Shown here: positions 33,789 through 42,349 of the stretch, in pieces
How the letters are laid out: every line of letters starts with the position of its first letter
Numbering within the stretch: the stretch's first letter is position 1
Source: Nitrospira sp. UBA6493
GTDB taxonomy: Bacteria; Nitrospirota; Nitrospiria; Nitrospirales; Nitrospiraceae
Direction of reading: 5' to 3'
Assembly (NCBI GenBank): GCA_002435325.1
Contig: DJMJ01000017.1
Coordinates: 1-64,000 of the forward strand
Length of the DNA: 64,000 bases
Made by a program: the position numbers and the translations under genes
The notes under the pieces: generated by a model
The model's database searches: none
Seen by the model: the letters and a program-made list of their open reading frames with translations, nothing else
Told to the model about the DNA's origin: nothing

Positions 33789-34925
33789 ATGAAAAAGCTT
33801 GTGGCGGTGAGCTGTCTCGCGGTTGCGAGTGGGCTGAGCTGGGTTGGGGCCAGTCAGGCCGTGGAGTTTGCCACAGTCGGTGCGCGGGCGGCTGGCATGG
33901 GCGGAGCGGGGGTGGCGGTCACGTCCGATGCCTATGCGACGTACTGGAACCCGGCCGGGCTGGCGATGACGAAGACGGTGGATGTCCGGATTGGTGTTGC
34001 CGCTCAGGGAATCGATCGGCTGGGAGTCAAGGACACGTTGGATGAAATTGACAAGATCGACCTCAACGATGCGTCGGTCGGGAATCAAGCGCGGTTGCAA
34101 AGCTTGATCGATAAGGTTAATCGTCCGGGGGCTTCGGTTTCCGCTATCGGTGCGGGTGGTCTCTATATCAAGGGGTACTTTGGGGACCATGCATTTGGCG
34201 TTAGTGTAGCCGATGTTGCTACGGCGGGGATGTTTGCGCCAACTCGATTGACCGTAGCGAACTCGGGGACGGCACTCAGTGTCAACGGACAACTGGCGTT
34301 GCAAGGCTTGGAAGCGCGTCAGGCAACGTTTTCCTATGCCTATGCATTTCTGGATCGTACGTTTTCAATTGGGGTGACTGGAAAACTGATTCAAGGCGCC
34401 GCATACAATGGGACTGCAACGGTGACGAATGGGGACGTGGATATCACGGACAGCCTGGGTAAGGCGAAGCTTTCGACGGCCTTTGGAATTGATGTGGGTG
34501 CCATATATCGGCCGTCGTCCTGGTTGCGTATGGGTATTGTGGCAAAAGATATCAATGCACCGTCCTTTGATACGAAAACGGCTGGGCAGCAATTCAAGCT
34601 GGAACCGCAAGTACGCGGCGGCATTGCTGTGAATCCTTGGGAGACGCTCACGCTCACTGCCGATATGGACATCATTTCGAATCGAACCCTCACGCCGGGG
34701 ATTAAGAGCCAGGTGCTGAGTGTCGGCGCGGAGCAGACGATCTTCTCGGAAATGTTCTCATTGCGGGCGGGCGCGTTCAAGAATACGGCCGATGCGAATT
34801 CGTATATCACGCCGACGGCCGGCTTCGGCCTTCGTTTGTGGGCGCTGCGCGTGGATGTGGGCGGCGGCTATGACTTCCGTGAACGAGGAGCGTTGGCATC
34901 GGGAACGGTTGCGATGACGTTCTAG
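33789..34925 (+). CDS. TraF_2-like / outer-membrane beta-barrel family protein
   Basis: 378 residues from the ATG at 33789, which has GGGAGGAG before it; a longer frame from 33687 adds a non-signal stretch. The signal peptide ends near SQA|VEF. The mature start, FATVGARAAGMGGAGVAVTS, then AYWNPAGLA-like sequence (YATYWNPAGLAMT), is the hallmark of the PF13729-type TraF and FadL-like barrel group. Alternating beta pattern continues to a C-terminal GTVAMTF, typical of an outer-membrane barrel. Not likely to be the F-plasmid disulfide TraF. The DUF799-like lipoprotein follows 37 bases later, so they may form one transcript. Confidence 0.65.
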   Translation: MKKLVAVSCLAVASGLSWVGASQAVEFATVGARAAGMGGAGVAVTSDAYATYWNPAGLAMTKTVDVRIGVAAQGIDRLGVKDTLDEIDKIDLNDASVGNQARLQSLIDKVNRPGASVSAIGAGGLYIKGYFGDHAFGVSVADVATAGMFAPTRLTVANSGTALSVNGQLALQGLEARQATFSYAYAFLDRTFSIGVTGKLIQGAAYNGTATVTNGDVDITDSLGKAKLSTAFGIDVGAIYRPSSWLRMGIVAKDINAPSFDTKTAGQQFKLEPQVRGGIAVNPWETLTLTADMDIISNRTLTPGIKSQVLSVGAEQTIFSEMFSLRAGAFKNTADANSYITPTAGFGLRLWALRVDVGGGYDFRERGALASGTVAMTF

Positions 34926-34962
34926 GCCAGACCATCTGTAATTTCATGAAGGAGCGTTGAAC

Positions 34963-35544
34963 ATGAGGAAGATGCTGGCAGGGGTGGTCGGGGTCGGGTT
35001 TCTCGTTCTGATTGGTTGCGGCGGCTTACAGGAAGTGTGGGAAGGGCCGGAAGCGGCCACATTCAAGCCGAAAACCATTGCAGTGTTGCCATCGATGGTG
35101 GGGGCCTACGAGGGCGCGAGGGAGTTTTCGCAGGCGGTGCTGGTCAGTGCGTTGGGCAAGTCTGGGCGGTATGAATCGGTGGTGAGTTCTGATCAAGTAA
35201 ACGGCGCCTTCTCGGCCAAAGACGCGAGCGATTTGCTGGCGGCCTACTACTCCAAGCTGGACACGACGGGGCAATCTGACCCAGGGATGGCGACGAAGCT
35301 GGGGCAACTGGTGCAGGCTGAGGCGTTGCTGGTTCCCAAAATCAATAATTGGGAGTTTGGCCGAGCTGAAGGCGACAGCTTCGGAAAGGTTGGGATGGGC
35401 GTGCGCCTGATCGACGCGACCAATGGCGCGATCGTGTGGAAAGGCCGCCACGACAATATCAAGACCTATATGGTCTTCAAACCGTCGTTGAAAGACATTG
35501 CCGAAGAACTGTCGGAATATATTGTGAAGTACATGCCCAAGTAG
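34963..35544 (+). CDS. DUF799-like / GNA1162-type lipoprotein
   Basis: 193 residues from the ATG at 34963, with GAAGGAG just before; a TTG at 34957 is possible. The signal peptide ends in a lipobox (LIGCGG). The mature part has KTIAVLPSMVGA, then SALGKSGRYESVVS, LVQAEALLVPKI and ATNGAIVWKGRHD, resembling DUF799 / CsgG-like envelope lipoproteins. Such proteins are often periplasmic helpers of outer-membrane assembly. It follows a barrel-like gene, consistent with a joint envelope role. A hairpin terminator follows. Confidence 0.7.
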   Translation: MRKMLAGVVGVGFLVLIGCGGLQEVWEGPEAATFKPKTIAVLPSMVGAYEGAREFSQAVLVSALGKSGRYESVVSSDQVNGAFSAKDASDLLAAYYSKLDTTGQSDPGMATKLGQLVQAEALLVPKINNWEFGRAEGDSFGKVGMGVRLIDATNGAIVWKGRHDNIKTYMVFKPSLKDIAEELSEYIVKYMPK

Positions 35545-35575
35545 GGGGCTCAGGTCTGTTGGTTCCAGTATCAGT

Positions 35576-35607
35576 CAGGCGGAAGGGACGAGCGTTCCTT
35601 CCGCCTG
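35576..35607. terminator. Bidirectional terminator hairpin
   Basis: CAGGCGGAAGG (35576-35586) pairs with CCTTCCGCCTG (35597-35607) with an 10-base loop. It lies between the DUF799-like gene and the convergent MutS-like gene. Confidence 0.7.
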
Positions 35608-35648
35608 TGGGTTTCTGCTGGCCTAATCCCTGTGTGCCTGCCGATTTC

Positions 35649-37493
35649 TCAGGGGAGTGGTTTCGGCACAGGCAGCCCTTCCAATTCCATAATCCTGAGC
35701 GCATTCGTCGTTGGGCAGGGGCCTGGGCGGATCCGGTAGTCGAAGGTGAGTGTGCCGGCAGCAACAGTCTCCTGAAAGTGGCTGTTCGAGAGCCCGGGAA
35801 TGGATTGATCCAGGTCGGTCAGTTCCAGGTCGTGCGTGGTCACCAGCCCGTACCCATTCCCTTTTGCTAATCCTTCGATGTACGCGCGGCTGCCGATGAG
35901 GCGCTCGCGGTTGTTCGTTCCTTTGAAAATCTCGTCGATCAAAAATAACGCTGGCGGGGCCGTGGTCTCGCTGGTTGCCTCCAAAATGGTCTTCAGCCGC
36001 TTCACTTCGGCATAGAAGAACGAGAGCCCTTCATCCAGCGAATCGTTCACGCGAATGCAGCAGGCGAGGCGGCTCCAGCTCCATGTAAAGGTTGTCGCAC
36101 AGACCGGGGCGCCTGCCTGCGCGAGGCAGAGGTTGATGCCGATTGTCCGAAGGAAGGTGCTTTTGCCGGACATGTTCGAGCCGGTGACTAGATGGATGGT
36201 GCCGAGGCCCGTGAGCGCGAAGTCGTTGGTTACACGATGGCCGGGTTGGATCAAGGGATGGCCCAATTGTGTGCATATCACCCCCACGGTCTTTACCGGG
36301 GTCGGCCAGCTGTAGGACGGATGCAAATAGGCAAAGGTCGCCAGTGCAGAGGCCGCCTCCACTTCAGCGAGGCAATCCAACCACTGTGGGAGCAGCGTCT
36401 GGAGGCGTTGCTGGAACTGTTGCAGCCGGAAGGTGAAGAAGAGATCCCATGGGCAGAGGGCGTTCAAAATCAAATGGACGAGCGGATGAGCCTTCACGCT
36501 GACGCCGTGGAGGACTCTCGCGAGATGGCGAATCAAAGCTGATGGAGAGGCGTCTGAGGCTGTGAGGGCGCGACAAGTCTCGGCGAGTGCCAATCCCGGC
36601 TTTCTGGCGCGCTGTTCCAGGAAGAGCAGGACCGTCCCCAGCTTCTCCACTTCGTGATGGAGCCCGACGGCATGTTCGAGCAATTCCTCTCCCTGATCGG
36701 TCTGCAAGAAGAGCAGGGCATACAAGCCGAACGAGATCATCCAATAGGCCGGCAGGAGATTGAGCAGGGCGGCCAATCCGAGGCCCAGCGTGGTGACGGC
36801 CAGAATGGCTTGTAGGGGGAGTAGGATATGCAGATAAGGAAGATGCACGTGGTGCTGCAGGACGGCGGAGATCCGGTGCCCGTTGATCTCCGCTTCGCCC
36901 ATTCGTTGGGCTTCGACGGTAAGACGATCCCGGAAGATGGGGATCCTGGCGAGTTCCCGGACGAGGCGCTGGCGGTTGATCCAGGCCTGTTCCGCCGGGG
37001 GCTGGTCTAGCAACCAGGAGGCGAGGCGTTCGCGGCCTTGTGCGGAGGTCGCAGTATCGAGGAGATGCATGAGCGAATGTGGACCGAGGAGGTCGAGGTC
37101 CCGGGCGTAGAGATGGTCCTTAGCCGCAACGGGACGACAAGGGGGGATGGTTTGCCAGTCGAGACGCAGACGGGCCAGATGGACGCGCTTCACGCCGGTC
37201 CATAAGCTGAGCCGATGAATCCGGTGTTCGAGCCTGTTATGATACGCGGCGATCGTGAGAAATCCGATGAGGAAGAGCGCGAGCGACCAGTTGCCGGACT
37301 CGTATTGTCCAAGCCGGTAGAGACTCACGGTGATGAGCAGGCCGATGAGAAACAACACGCCACGCCAGCGAGACAGTCTGGTGCTCGCTGCAGTGCCACG
37401 TTGGTGCAGGCGCTCGCCGCGCCGGAGCTGGCGGGTGAGTGTGCGTTCACGTGAGGTGGTGGCCTTACTGGTCGTCACGATGAGCTCGACCAT
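35649..37493 (-). CDS. Membrane-anchored MutS-like ATPase
   Basis: 614 residues. Two N-terminal hydrophobic segments (about 45-65 and 72-90) suggest a membrane anchor, unusual for a MutS relative. The core is the MutS clamp/lever helices followed by the ATPase: Walker A VTGSNMSGKSTFLRT near 435, ALFLIDEIFKGTN (Walker B), and TTHDLELTDLD. The mismatch-recognition domain of MutS is missing. This group resembles MutS-family proteins of unknown function related to MutS2; recognition of branched DNA is a possible role. It is transcribed divergently from prmA. Confidence 0.75.
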   Translation of the reverse strand: MVELIVTTSKATTSRERTLTRQLRRGERLHQRGTAASTRLSRWRGVLFLIGLLITVSLYRLGQYESGNWSLALFLIGFLTIAAYHNRLEHRIHRLSLWTGVKRVHLARLRLDWQTIPPCRPVAAKDHLYARDLDLLGPHSLMHLLDTATSAQGRERLASWLLDQPPAEQAWINRQRLVRELARIPIFRDRLTVEAQRMGEAEINGHRISAVLQHHVHLPYLHILLPLQAILAVTTLGLGLAALLNLLPAYWMISFGLYALLFLQTDQGEELLEHAVGLHHEVEKLGTVLLFLEQRARKPGLALAETCRALTASDASPSALIRHLARVLHGVSVKAHPLVHLILNALCPWDLFFTFRLQQFQQRLQTLLPQWLDCLAEVEAASALATFAYLHPSYSWPTPVKTVGVICTQLGHPLIQPGHRVTNDFALTGLGTIHLVTGSNMSGKSTFLRTIGINLCLAQAGAPVCATTFTWSWSRLACCIRVNDSLDEGLSFFYAEVKRLKTILEATSETTAPPALFLIDEIFKGTNNRERLIGSRAYIEGLAKGNGYGLVTTHDLELTDLDQSIPGLSNSHFQETVAAGTLTFDYRIRPGPCPTTNALRIMELEGLPVPKPLP

Positions 37494-37538
37494 ACTGGGA
37501 AGGGCTCGTGCTCGTCAATTGAATGTGAGTGAGGAATC

Positions 37539-38414
37539 ATGACGCAAGAGTGGGTCGACGTCAGTTTTCAGAGTGCGATCGATCCCGGAGAATTGCTCGG
37601 CCTACTGGGCGATCCGTATGTGCAGGGAGCCTGGGAGGACCAAGGGGTGACCCATCTCTATTGGTCTCGTGACCATTGGAGCGGGGAGCAATTGGGTCAG
37701 GTTCGTGCGGCCCTCGATCAACTGGATCCGTCCGGGCGGAGCAGCGGGGCTGTGCGGGTTGGGGACCTGCCGCATCAGGATTGGAATCGTCAGTGGGCAC
37801 AGTCTGTGAGGCCTCTGTATGTAGGGCGGCGAATCGTCATTCGTCCCAGTTGGGAGCCGGTCGTGCTTCAACCCGATCAATTCGAAATCATTCTGGATCC
37901 CAAACAGGCCTTCGGCACCGGCCATCATGCGACGACGCGCATGTTGCTGGAATGGCTGGAGTCCCTGATTCTCGGAGGGGAAACGGTCCTCGATGTTGGG
38001 GCGGGCAGCGGGATTCTTGCTATGGCGGCCTTGCGGCTGGGGGCGCGGTCGGCGGTCGAGGTTGAGAACGATCCTGTGGCCGCCGAGTGCGCGCGCGAGT
38101 ATGCGCGGGAGAATCGATTCGGCCCTGAATTGGAATTGGTCTGTAGAACGCTGCAAGATTTCGGCGAGCGTCCCAGGCCTGATCTGGTGCTGGCCAATCT
38201 CGATCGGCAGACGTTGCTGCTGTTGGCTGAGGAGCTGGCTGCCTATGGAGCGGCGGGGGCGCGACTGTTGTTTTCGGGTGTGCTGGTTGATCAAGAGGCG
38301 GAAGTGGTGGGGCGCTATGCGGAGCTGGGGCTTTATCTGGCTGAGCGGCGCGAGCAGGATGGCTGGGTGGCGCTTGAGTTGCAAGGGGTCGAGTCGTGCG
38401 AAGGGAGTGGATAG
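37539..38414 (+). CDS. prmA: Ribosomal protein L11 methyltransferase
   Basis: 291 residues, the normal length. N-terminal substrate domain, then PHQDWNRQWAQSVRP and QAFGTGHHATTRM, the PrmA signature, and the SAM-binding VLDVGAGSG near 150-158. LANL replaces the usual NPP-type motif, as in the family. PrmA trimethylates L11 on Lys and the N-terminus using S-adenosylmethionine. The MOSC gene begins three bases after its stop. The ATG is preceded by GAGGA. Confidence 0.9.
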   Translation: MTQEWVDVSFQSAIDPGELLGLLGDPYVQGAWEDQGVTHLYWSRDHWSGEQLGQVRAALDQLDPSGRSSGAVRVGDLPHQDWNRQWAQSVRPLYVGRRIVIRPSWEPVVLQPDQFEIILDPKQAFGTGHHATTRMLLEWLESLILGGETVLDVGAGSGILAMAALRLGARSAVEVENDPVAAECAREYARENRFGPELELVCRTLQDFGERPRPDLVLANLDRQTLLLLAEELAAYGAAGARLLFSGVLVDQEAEVVGRYAELGLYLAERREQDGWVALELQGVESCEGSG

Positions 38415-38417
38415 AAG

Positions 38418-38936
38418 ATGAACAGCGGGCGGCCATCCTATCCTCATGTGCATCAGATCAGCGTGTCCGACGGCGGGGTGCCGAAGAAGCCGGTGCTGGA
38501 AGCGCGGGTGACCGCACAGGGTGTCGAAGGGGACCGGCAGCGGAATAGGAAATTTCATGGTGGCGCCGATCGGGCGGTCTGTCTATTCTCGATCGATTTG
38601 ATCGAACGGCTGCAGGATGAGGGGCATCCGATCGATGCGGGATCGTCGGGAGAAAATCTGACACTGGCGGGGATGGATTGGGAGCAGATGCTACCGGGGG
38701 TGCGGGTGTCAATCGGACCGGATGTACGGCTGAAGATTATGAGCTATACCGTGCTGTGCGACCACAATGCCCGGTGGTTTCGAGAGGGAGACTACAATCG
38801 CATTTTGCAAAAGCACAATCCAGGCTGGAGCCGTGTCTATGCCAAAGTGTTGTGTGAAGGGGTGGTGAAGCCGGGAGACGAGGTCAGGATCGAACGAGGT
38901 ATAGGCAAGGCCAAGGCTAAGTGCAAAGGCGCCTAG
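38418..38936 (+). CDS. MOSC-domain protein
   Basis: 172 residues. The MOSC core is visible: RVTAQGVEGDRQRNRKFHGG, VCLFSIDLIERLQ, SSGENLTLAGMDW and a MSYTVLCDHN region with the Cys thought to bind the molybdenum cofactor. Related to the C-terminal MOSC of molybdenum-cofactor sulfurases and to YiiM/YuaD. It may act on Mo-bound cofactors or hydroxylated base analogues. Starts three bases after prmA, suggesting co-transcription. The HU gene lies convergent, 28 bases downstream. Confidence 0.8.
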   Translation: MNSGRPSYPHVHQISVSDGGVPKKPVLEARVTAQGVEGDRQRNRKFHGGADRAVCLFSIDLIERLQDEGHPIDAGSSGENLTLAGMDWEQMLPGVRVSIGPDVRLKIMSYTVLCDHNARWFREGDYNRILQKHNPGWSRVYAKVLCEGVVKPGDEVRIERGIGKAKAKCKGA

Positions 38937-38964
38937 CCATGAGCCTTGACGATGCTGAGTTGTG

Positions 38965-39237
38965 TTAGTTGATGGAATCCCTCAGTGCTTTGCCGGGTTT
39001 AAATTTCGGAACCTTGGCGGCCTTGATCTTAATGGCTTTGCCGGTTTGTGGGTTGCGTCCGGTGCGGGCGGCCCGGTGGCTGACTTTGAACGTGCCGAAT
39101 CCGACGAGGGAGACGCTCTGCTTTTTCTTGAGGGTGGCACGAATCGCCGACAGGGCTCCTTCCAGCGCACGACTGGCTGAGGCCTTAGACAGGTCGGCAT
39201 GTTTGGCAATGGCATCAATGAGCTCAGATTTGTTCAC
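38965..39237 (-). CDS. HU-family DNA-binding protein
   Basis: 90 residues, the usual length for HU. Features: [18 protein letters not shown], the core [20 protein letters not shown] with the DNA-binding arm, and [15 protein letters not shown] at the end. HU bends DNA as a dimer. Start is GTG at 39237 with a GGGG before it. A strong promoter TTGACC-N17-TATACA lies upstream on the minus strand (39320-39292). Confidence 0.95.
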   Translation of the reverse strand: MNKSELIDAIAKHADLSKASASRALEGALSAIRATLKKKQSVSLVGFGTFKVSHRAARTGRNPQTGKAIKIKAAKVPKFKPGKALRDSIN

Positions 39238-39291
39238 GAGATTCCCCTTTCGGTATGGGTGAGAAAGTTTCGGGAAAACCCTGCCGGCGCT

Positions 39292-39320
39292 TGTATAGCA
39301 AGCTGGGTAGGTTTGGTCAA
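39292..39320 (-). promoter_or_regulatory. Promoter of the HU gene
   Basis: On the minus strand TTGACC (39320-39315), a 17-base spacer, TATACA (39297-39292). The HU GTG start follows with a leader of about 50 bases. Confidence 0.7.
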
Positions 39321-39472
39321 GCAATGAAATCGACGATTGGCTCGTGTATCTCATGCGTGGCCAGGGCGGGCGATGCGGTTCCTATGACATGAGCGGCCGA
39401 CCGGCTGCTATCAGTCTTCGAGTCTGGTGGGGTGCGGCTCCCTGAGAGCGGATGGCAGAAAACGGAGATGCA

Positions 39473-40132
39473 ATGAATCGATTGCTTGAGCCGGAACTCA
39501 TGGACGATCCGCTGCAGGCGCAGGTCTATGCGGAGGCAGATTTTTCGGCGGAGAACCAGGGATTCGTCGATCGGTTTCGCGAGTATTTCCCTGAATGTAC
39601 GCAAGGCCTTATCGTCGATTTGGGCTGCGGGCCCGGCGATATTCCCGTGCGGCTGGCCCGTGCGCTTCCCGATTGCCGCATCACCGGGGTGGACGCCTCG
39701 CGTCCGATGATCGATTTGGCCGAATCGGCGATTCGTCAGGCTGGGCTTTCTGATCGCGTGACTCTTCGGTGTGAACGGTTTCAAGATTTTGCCGGTGTGC
39801 ATCAGGCCGATGGGGCGGTATCTAACAGTTTGCTGCATCACCTTCCGAATCCGCTCCAGTTCTGGCACAAGCTGAGAATGGTCGTGAAGCCCGGCTCGCC
39901 GGTCTTGGTCATGGACCTCTTGAGACCAGAATCACCGGAGGCGGCGCAGGCGATTGTGGATCAGTACGCGGCAGGCGCGCCGGACATTCTCCGACGGGAT
40001 TTCTACAATTCCTTGCTCGCCGCATTTACGGAAGATGAAATTGCCGCCCAGCTTGCGCACATGAATTTGACAAGACTTCTTATCGACGTGATCGATGATC
40101 GCCATTGGGTGGTGGAAGGGTTGGTTCATTGA
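39473..40132 (+). CDS. Class I SAM-dependent methyltransferase
   Basis: 219 residues from the ATG at 39473 (226 from 39452). The SAM-binding motif LIVDLGCGPGDIPVR, then GVDASRPMIDLAE, is of the class I fold. After it a VSNSLLHHLPNP loop and a VKPGSPVLVMDLLRPES strand follow, as in small methyltransferases of secondary or lipid metabolism. Substrate unknown. The FGE-fold gene begins inside its stop codon (TTGA), so they are probably co-transcribed. Confidence 0.8.
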   Translation: MNRLLEPELMDDPLQAQVYAEADFSAENQGFVDRFREYFPECTQGLIVDLGCGPGDIPVRLARALPDCRITGVDASRPMIDLAESAIRQAGLSDRVTLRCERFQDFAGVHQADGAVSNSLLHHLPNPLQFWHKLRMVVKPGSPVLVMDLLRPESPEAAQAIVDQYAAGAPDILRRDFYNSLLAAFTEDEIAAQLAHMNLTRLLIDVIDDRHWVVEGLVH

Positions 40133-40941
40133 AACAGCCTGGCCGCTGCCTGCTTATGCTCGTGTTTCTTTCGGTTGCGGTCGCCTCTCCTTTGTCCGCC
40201 CAACTGGAGTCGCTTCGCAAGGGCAAGTCGCAAGCGCTGGCCGTGGTGTCCGAAACTCCCATGGCGGAGATTCCTGATGGCCTCTTTGCGATGGGATCGG
40301 ACGGGACGCAGGCGCTTGAAGATGAGCGGCCCAGGCACCAGGTCTGGCTGCCGGTCTTCTTCCTAGATCTCCACGAAGTCACGACGGCGCAGTACGCGGC
40401 TTTTCTGGATGCGACTGGCCGTCCGGCTCCCTGGCTGTGGGAGACGGTGAACGTCTCGAAGCATCGCGACCGTCCGGTGATCGGGGTGGATTGGCACGAT
40501 GCCGACGCCTACTGCCGCTGGAAGGGCAAGCGTTTGCCGACCGAAGCGGAGTGGGAAAAGGCGGCCAGGGGAACGGATGGTCGTCTATATCCCTGGGGGA
40601 ATCAGCTTCCCAACAAGGAACGTGCGAATTTTGCGCTGGGAGCACGGTTCAGCTATAGCCAGGTGTTGATGCCGGTGCAGGCGTATGAGGCAGGGCGGAG
40701 CCCCTTCGGTGTTTACAACATGGCGGGCAATGTGTGGGAGTGGGTGCAGGATTGGTATGCGACGAGTTATTACGAGAGCGCGCCGGAGCGCAGTCCTCAA
40801 GGGCCGGAGCTGGGCCAATTCAAAGTGCTGCGCGGCGGGTCCTGGTCGGACTTGCCCAAATACCTGCTGACGTACGGACGCTTCAAGCTGCTGCCTGAAA
40901 CGAGGAACAGCTATACCGGGTTTCGTTGCGCCAAATCCTAG
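40129..40941 (+). CDS. Exported formylglycine-generating-enzyme-fold (SUMF1-like) protein
   Basis: 270 residues from a TTG at 40129 that overlaps the methyltransferase stop (TTGA), preceded by GGAAGGG; an ATG at 40156 is also possible. The TTG start gives a good signal peptide (KQPGRC..., SPLSAQ). The FGE-sulfatase fold follows: MGSDG, LHEVTTAQYAAFLDATGR, VDWHDADAYCRWKGKRLPTE, AEWEKAARG, YPWGN, YNMAGNVWEWVQDWY, VLRGGSW and GFRCAKS. Whether the oxidising Cys pair of true FGE is present is unclear; most bacterial members are not FGE. Periplasmic. Confidence 0.75.
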   Translation: MKQPGRCLLMLVFLSVAVASPLSAQLESLRKGKSQALAVVSETPMAEIPDGLFAMGSDGTQALEDERPRHQVWLPVFFLDLHEVTTAQYAAFLDATGRPAPWLWETVNVSKHRDRPVIGVDWHDADAYCRWKGKRLPTEAEWEKAARGTDGRLYPWGNQLPNKERANFALGARFSYSQVLMPVQAYEAGRSPFGVYNMAGNVWEWVQDWYATSYYESAPERSPQGPELGQFKVLRGGSWSDLPKYLLTYGRFKLLPETRNSYTGFRCAKS

Positions 40942-41067
40942 CGGACTGCTCAAAACGATCCCCAACGTCGTTCTCGCCTCGACAACATCCTCAACCTACC
41001 CCAGAGTGTACGCCTGCGGTGTTGTCGTCGGCTGCGGCCTCGTTGGATGACCGTTTTGAGCAGTCCG
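40942..41067. repeat. Palindromic REP/MITE-like element, copy 2
   Basis: CGGACTGCTCAAAACG (40942-40957) and CGTTTTGAGCAGTCCG (41052-41067) are perfect 16-bp inverted repeats. The interior shares GCGGCCTCGTTGGATGACCG with copy 1 at 12250-12362. It starts directly at the stop of the FGE-fold gene and ends before the convergent gene at 41089, so it may work as a bidirectional terminator. Confidence 0.75.
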
Positions 41068-41088
41068 AAAAACGCTCTTTCAGTTGGG

Positions 41089-41541
41089 TCAGGAGAAAGA
41101 GAGCGCCAGTAGGACGAGGGCGGTCAGTGTGCCGAGCGTGCCATAGTAGAGGAGCCCCGTCTTGTCTCGTGTCCAATCGCTGGCCCAGGTCTGCGGGTAG
41201 AGCGAGTGATCCTCCACGAAGATTCCTTCTGCGTACAAGTTTAGCGCCTGTTCGAGTTGAATCAGGGTTTGCTTGGCTTGCCGATGGCGGTGTTGTTGTT
41301 GCCGAATCAGCGCGCAGAATAGTCCACACCAGATCAGGCTTGCGAGACCGATGAGCAGAGTCTCAAGGAACGTCAGTCTGCTGGTGGGCGGGGGCAATGC
41401 CAGTGCCAAGAGTATGGCTAATAAACCGGCTGACCCGAAAGCCGTCCAGCGCATCATCTCATGACGGCGTCGGTAGACTTCTTCTTTGAAGAGGGGATAG
41501 ACCGTCAGCAGGGTGCTGTGCCGTTCGTCAGTCGTGATCAT
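41089..41541 (-). CDS. Small membrane protein of unknown function
   Basis: 150 residues with two to three membrane helices (about 32-50, 60-80 and 132-150). Its ATG overlaps the stop of the alpha/beta hydrolase before it (ATGA), so the two are translationally coupled. No family recognised. The C-terminal helix ends with the chain. It is the last gene of the run that starts at the FlgO-like gene. Confidence 0.55.
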   Translation of the reverse strand: MITTDERHSTLLTVYPLFKEEVYRRRHEMMRWTAFGSAGLLAILLALALPPPTSRLTFLETLLIGLASLIWCGLFCALIRQQQHRHRQAKQTLIQLEQALNLYAEGIFVEDHSLYPQTWASDWTRDKTGLLYYGTLGTLTALVLLALSFS

Positions 41542-42305
41542 GTCAAATGGGATGAGAGCCAGTCTGCCAGAAAAGTGGTCATCCGGCGAAAGTCCTCTGT
41601 CTTGGTGAATTGGTGATCGGCGCCGGGCAGCAGCTCCAACCGTTTTGTGACACGGAGTGCGTCATAGAGTTGGCGGCTCTGGTGCAAGGGAACGCATTCG
41701 TCCTGATCGCCTTGCACGATCAGCGTCGGGGCGGTGATGGACTGAGCCGGTCCATAGGCGATCTGCCGCAGGCAGTCGTCATAAAAGCTGTATCGGAGCC
41801 GGATGCGCTCGGTTCCACCCATGATATTGGGAATTGTATCAGTCGCTTTCCACTGGGTCAGTTCGTGGTCGCCGAGTGTCAGCCGGAGTTCTTCGGCGAA
41901 GTCGACCACCGGACATTTGAGGGCCAGGCAGGCCAGATCGTTGCGTTGCGCGGCGGCGAGTGTCGCCACGAGACCGCCAAAGCTGGACCCCATCAAGCCG
42001 ATTCGAGTAAAGCCTTTTTTCCGGACGAGATCGAGCGCGGCCATGGCCTGGCTGATTGCCTGCGTAGTGGTGAGGACTTCAAAGGGGCCTTCGCTCTCGC
42101 CTTGCCCGAAAAAGTCGAAGGCGAGCGTGGCGATGCCTTGTGCCTCTAGCAGCCGGGTCAGTGTTTTATTCGTGGTGCTGTGTTTGCCGGAAAAAAATCC
42201 ATGGCAGAGTACTGCGATGCGTTTGGTGCCTCCATCGGGGATGGCGAGCACCGAGGCGACGCGATGTCCTTGTGGATCGATAAAAGAAAGCGTCTGTTCC
42301 GTCAT
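41538..42305 (-). CDS. Alpha/beta hydrolase
   Basis: 255 residues from the ATG at 42305; longer frames overlap the upstream gene. Fold features: VLCHGFFSGKHS, ATLAFDFFGQGESEG, the nucleophile elbow GSSFGG, GDQDECVP and the late GADHQF with the catalytic His. A general cytoplasmic esterase or peptidase-like hydrolase; substrate unknown. Overlaps the next gene by four bases and lies 44 bases after the NnrS-like gene. Confidence 0.75.
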   Translation of the reverse strand: MTEQTLSFIDPQGHRVASVLAIPDGGTKRIAVLCHGFFSGKHSTTNKTLTRLLEAQGIATLAFDFFGQGESEGPFEVLTTTQAISQAMAALDLVRKKGFTRIGLMGSSFGGLVATLAAAQRNDLACLALKCPVVDFAEELRLTLGDHELTQWKATDTIPNIMGGTERIRLRYSFYDDCLRQIAYGPAQSITAPTLIVQGDQDECVPLHQSRQLYDALRVTKRLELLPGADHQFTKTEDFRRMTTFLADWLSSHLT

Positions 42306-42349
42306 GGTGAAGCTCTCGCTGAGTGTGGCGATTGTGGGTGTCTGGCTCC

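Noticed and set aside
37602..38558. 318-codon open frame on the minus strand over prmA
   Set aside because: Antisense to prmA and the MOSC gene, which have clear motifs.
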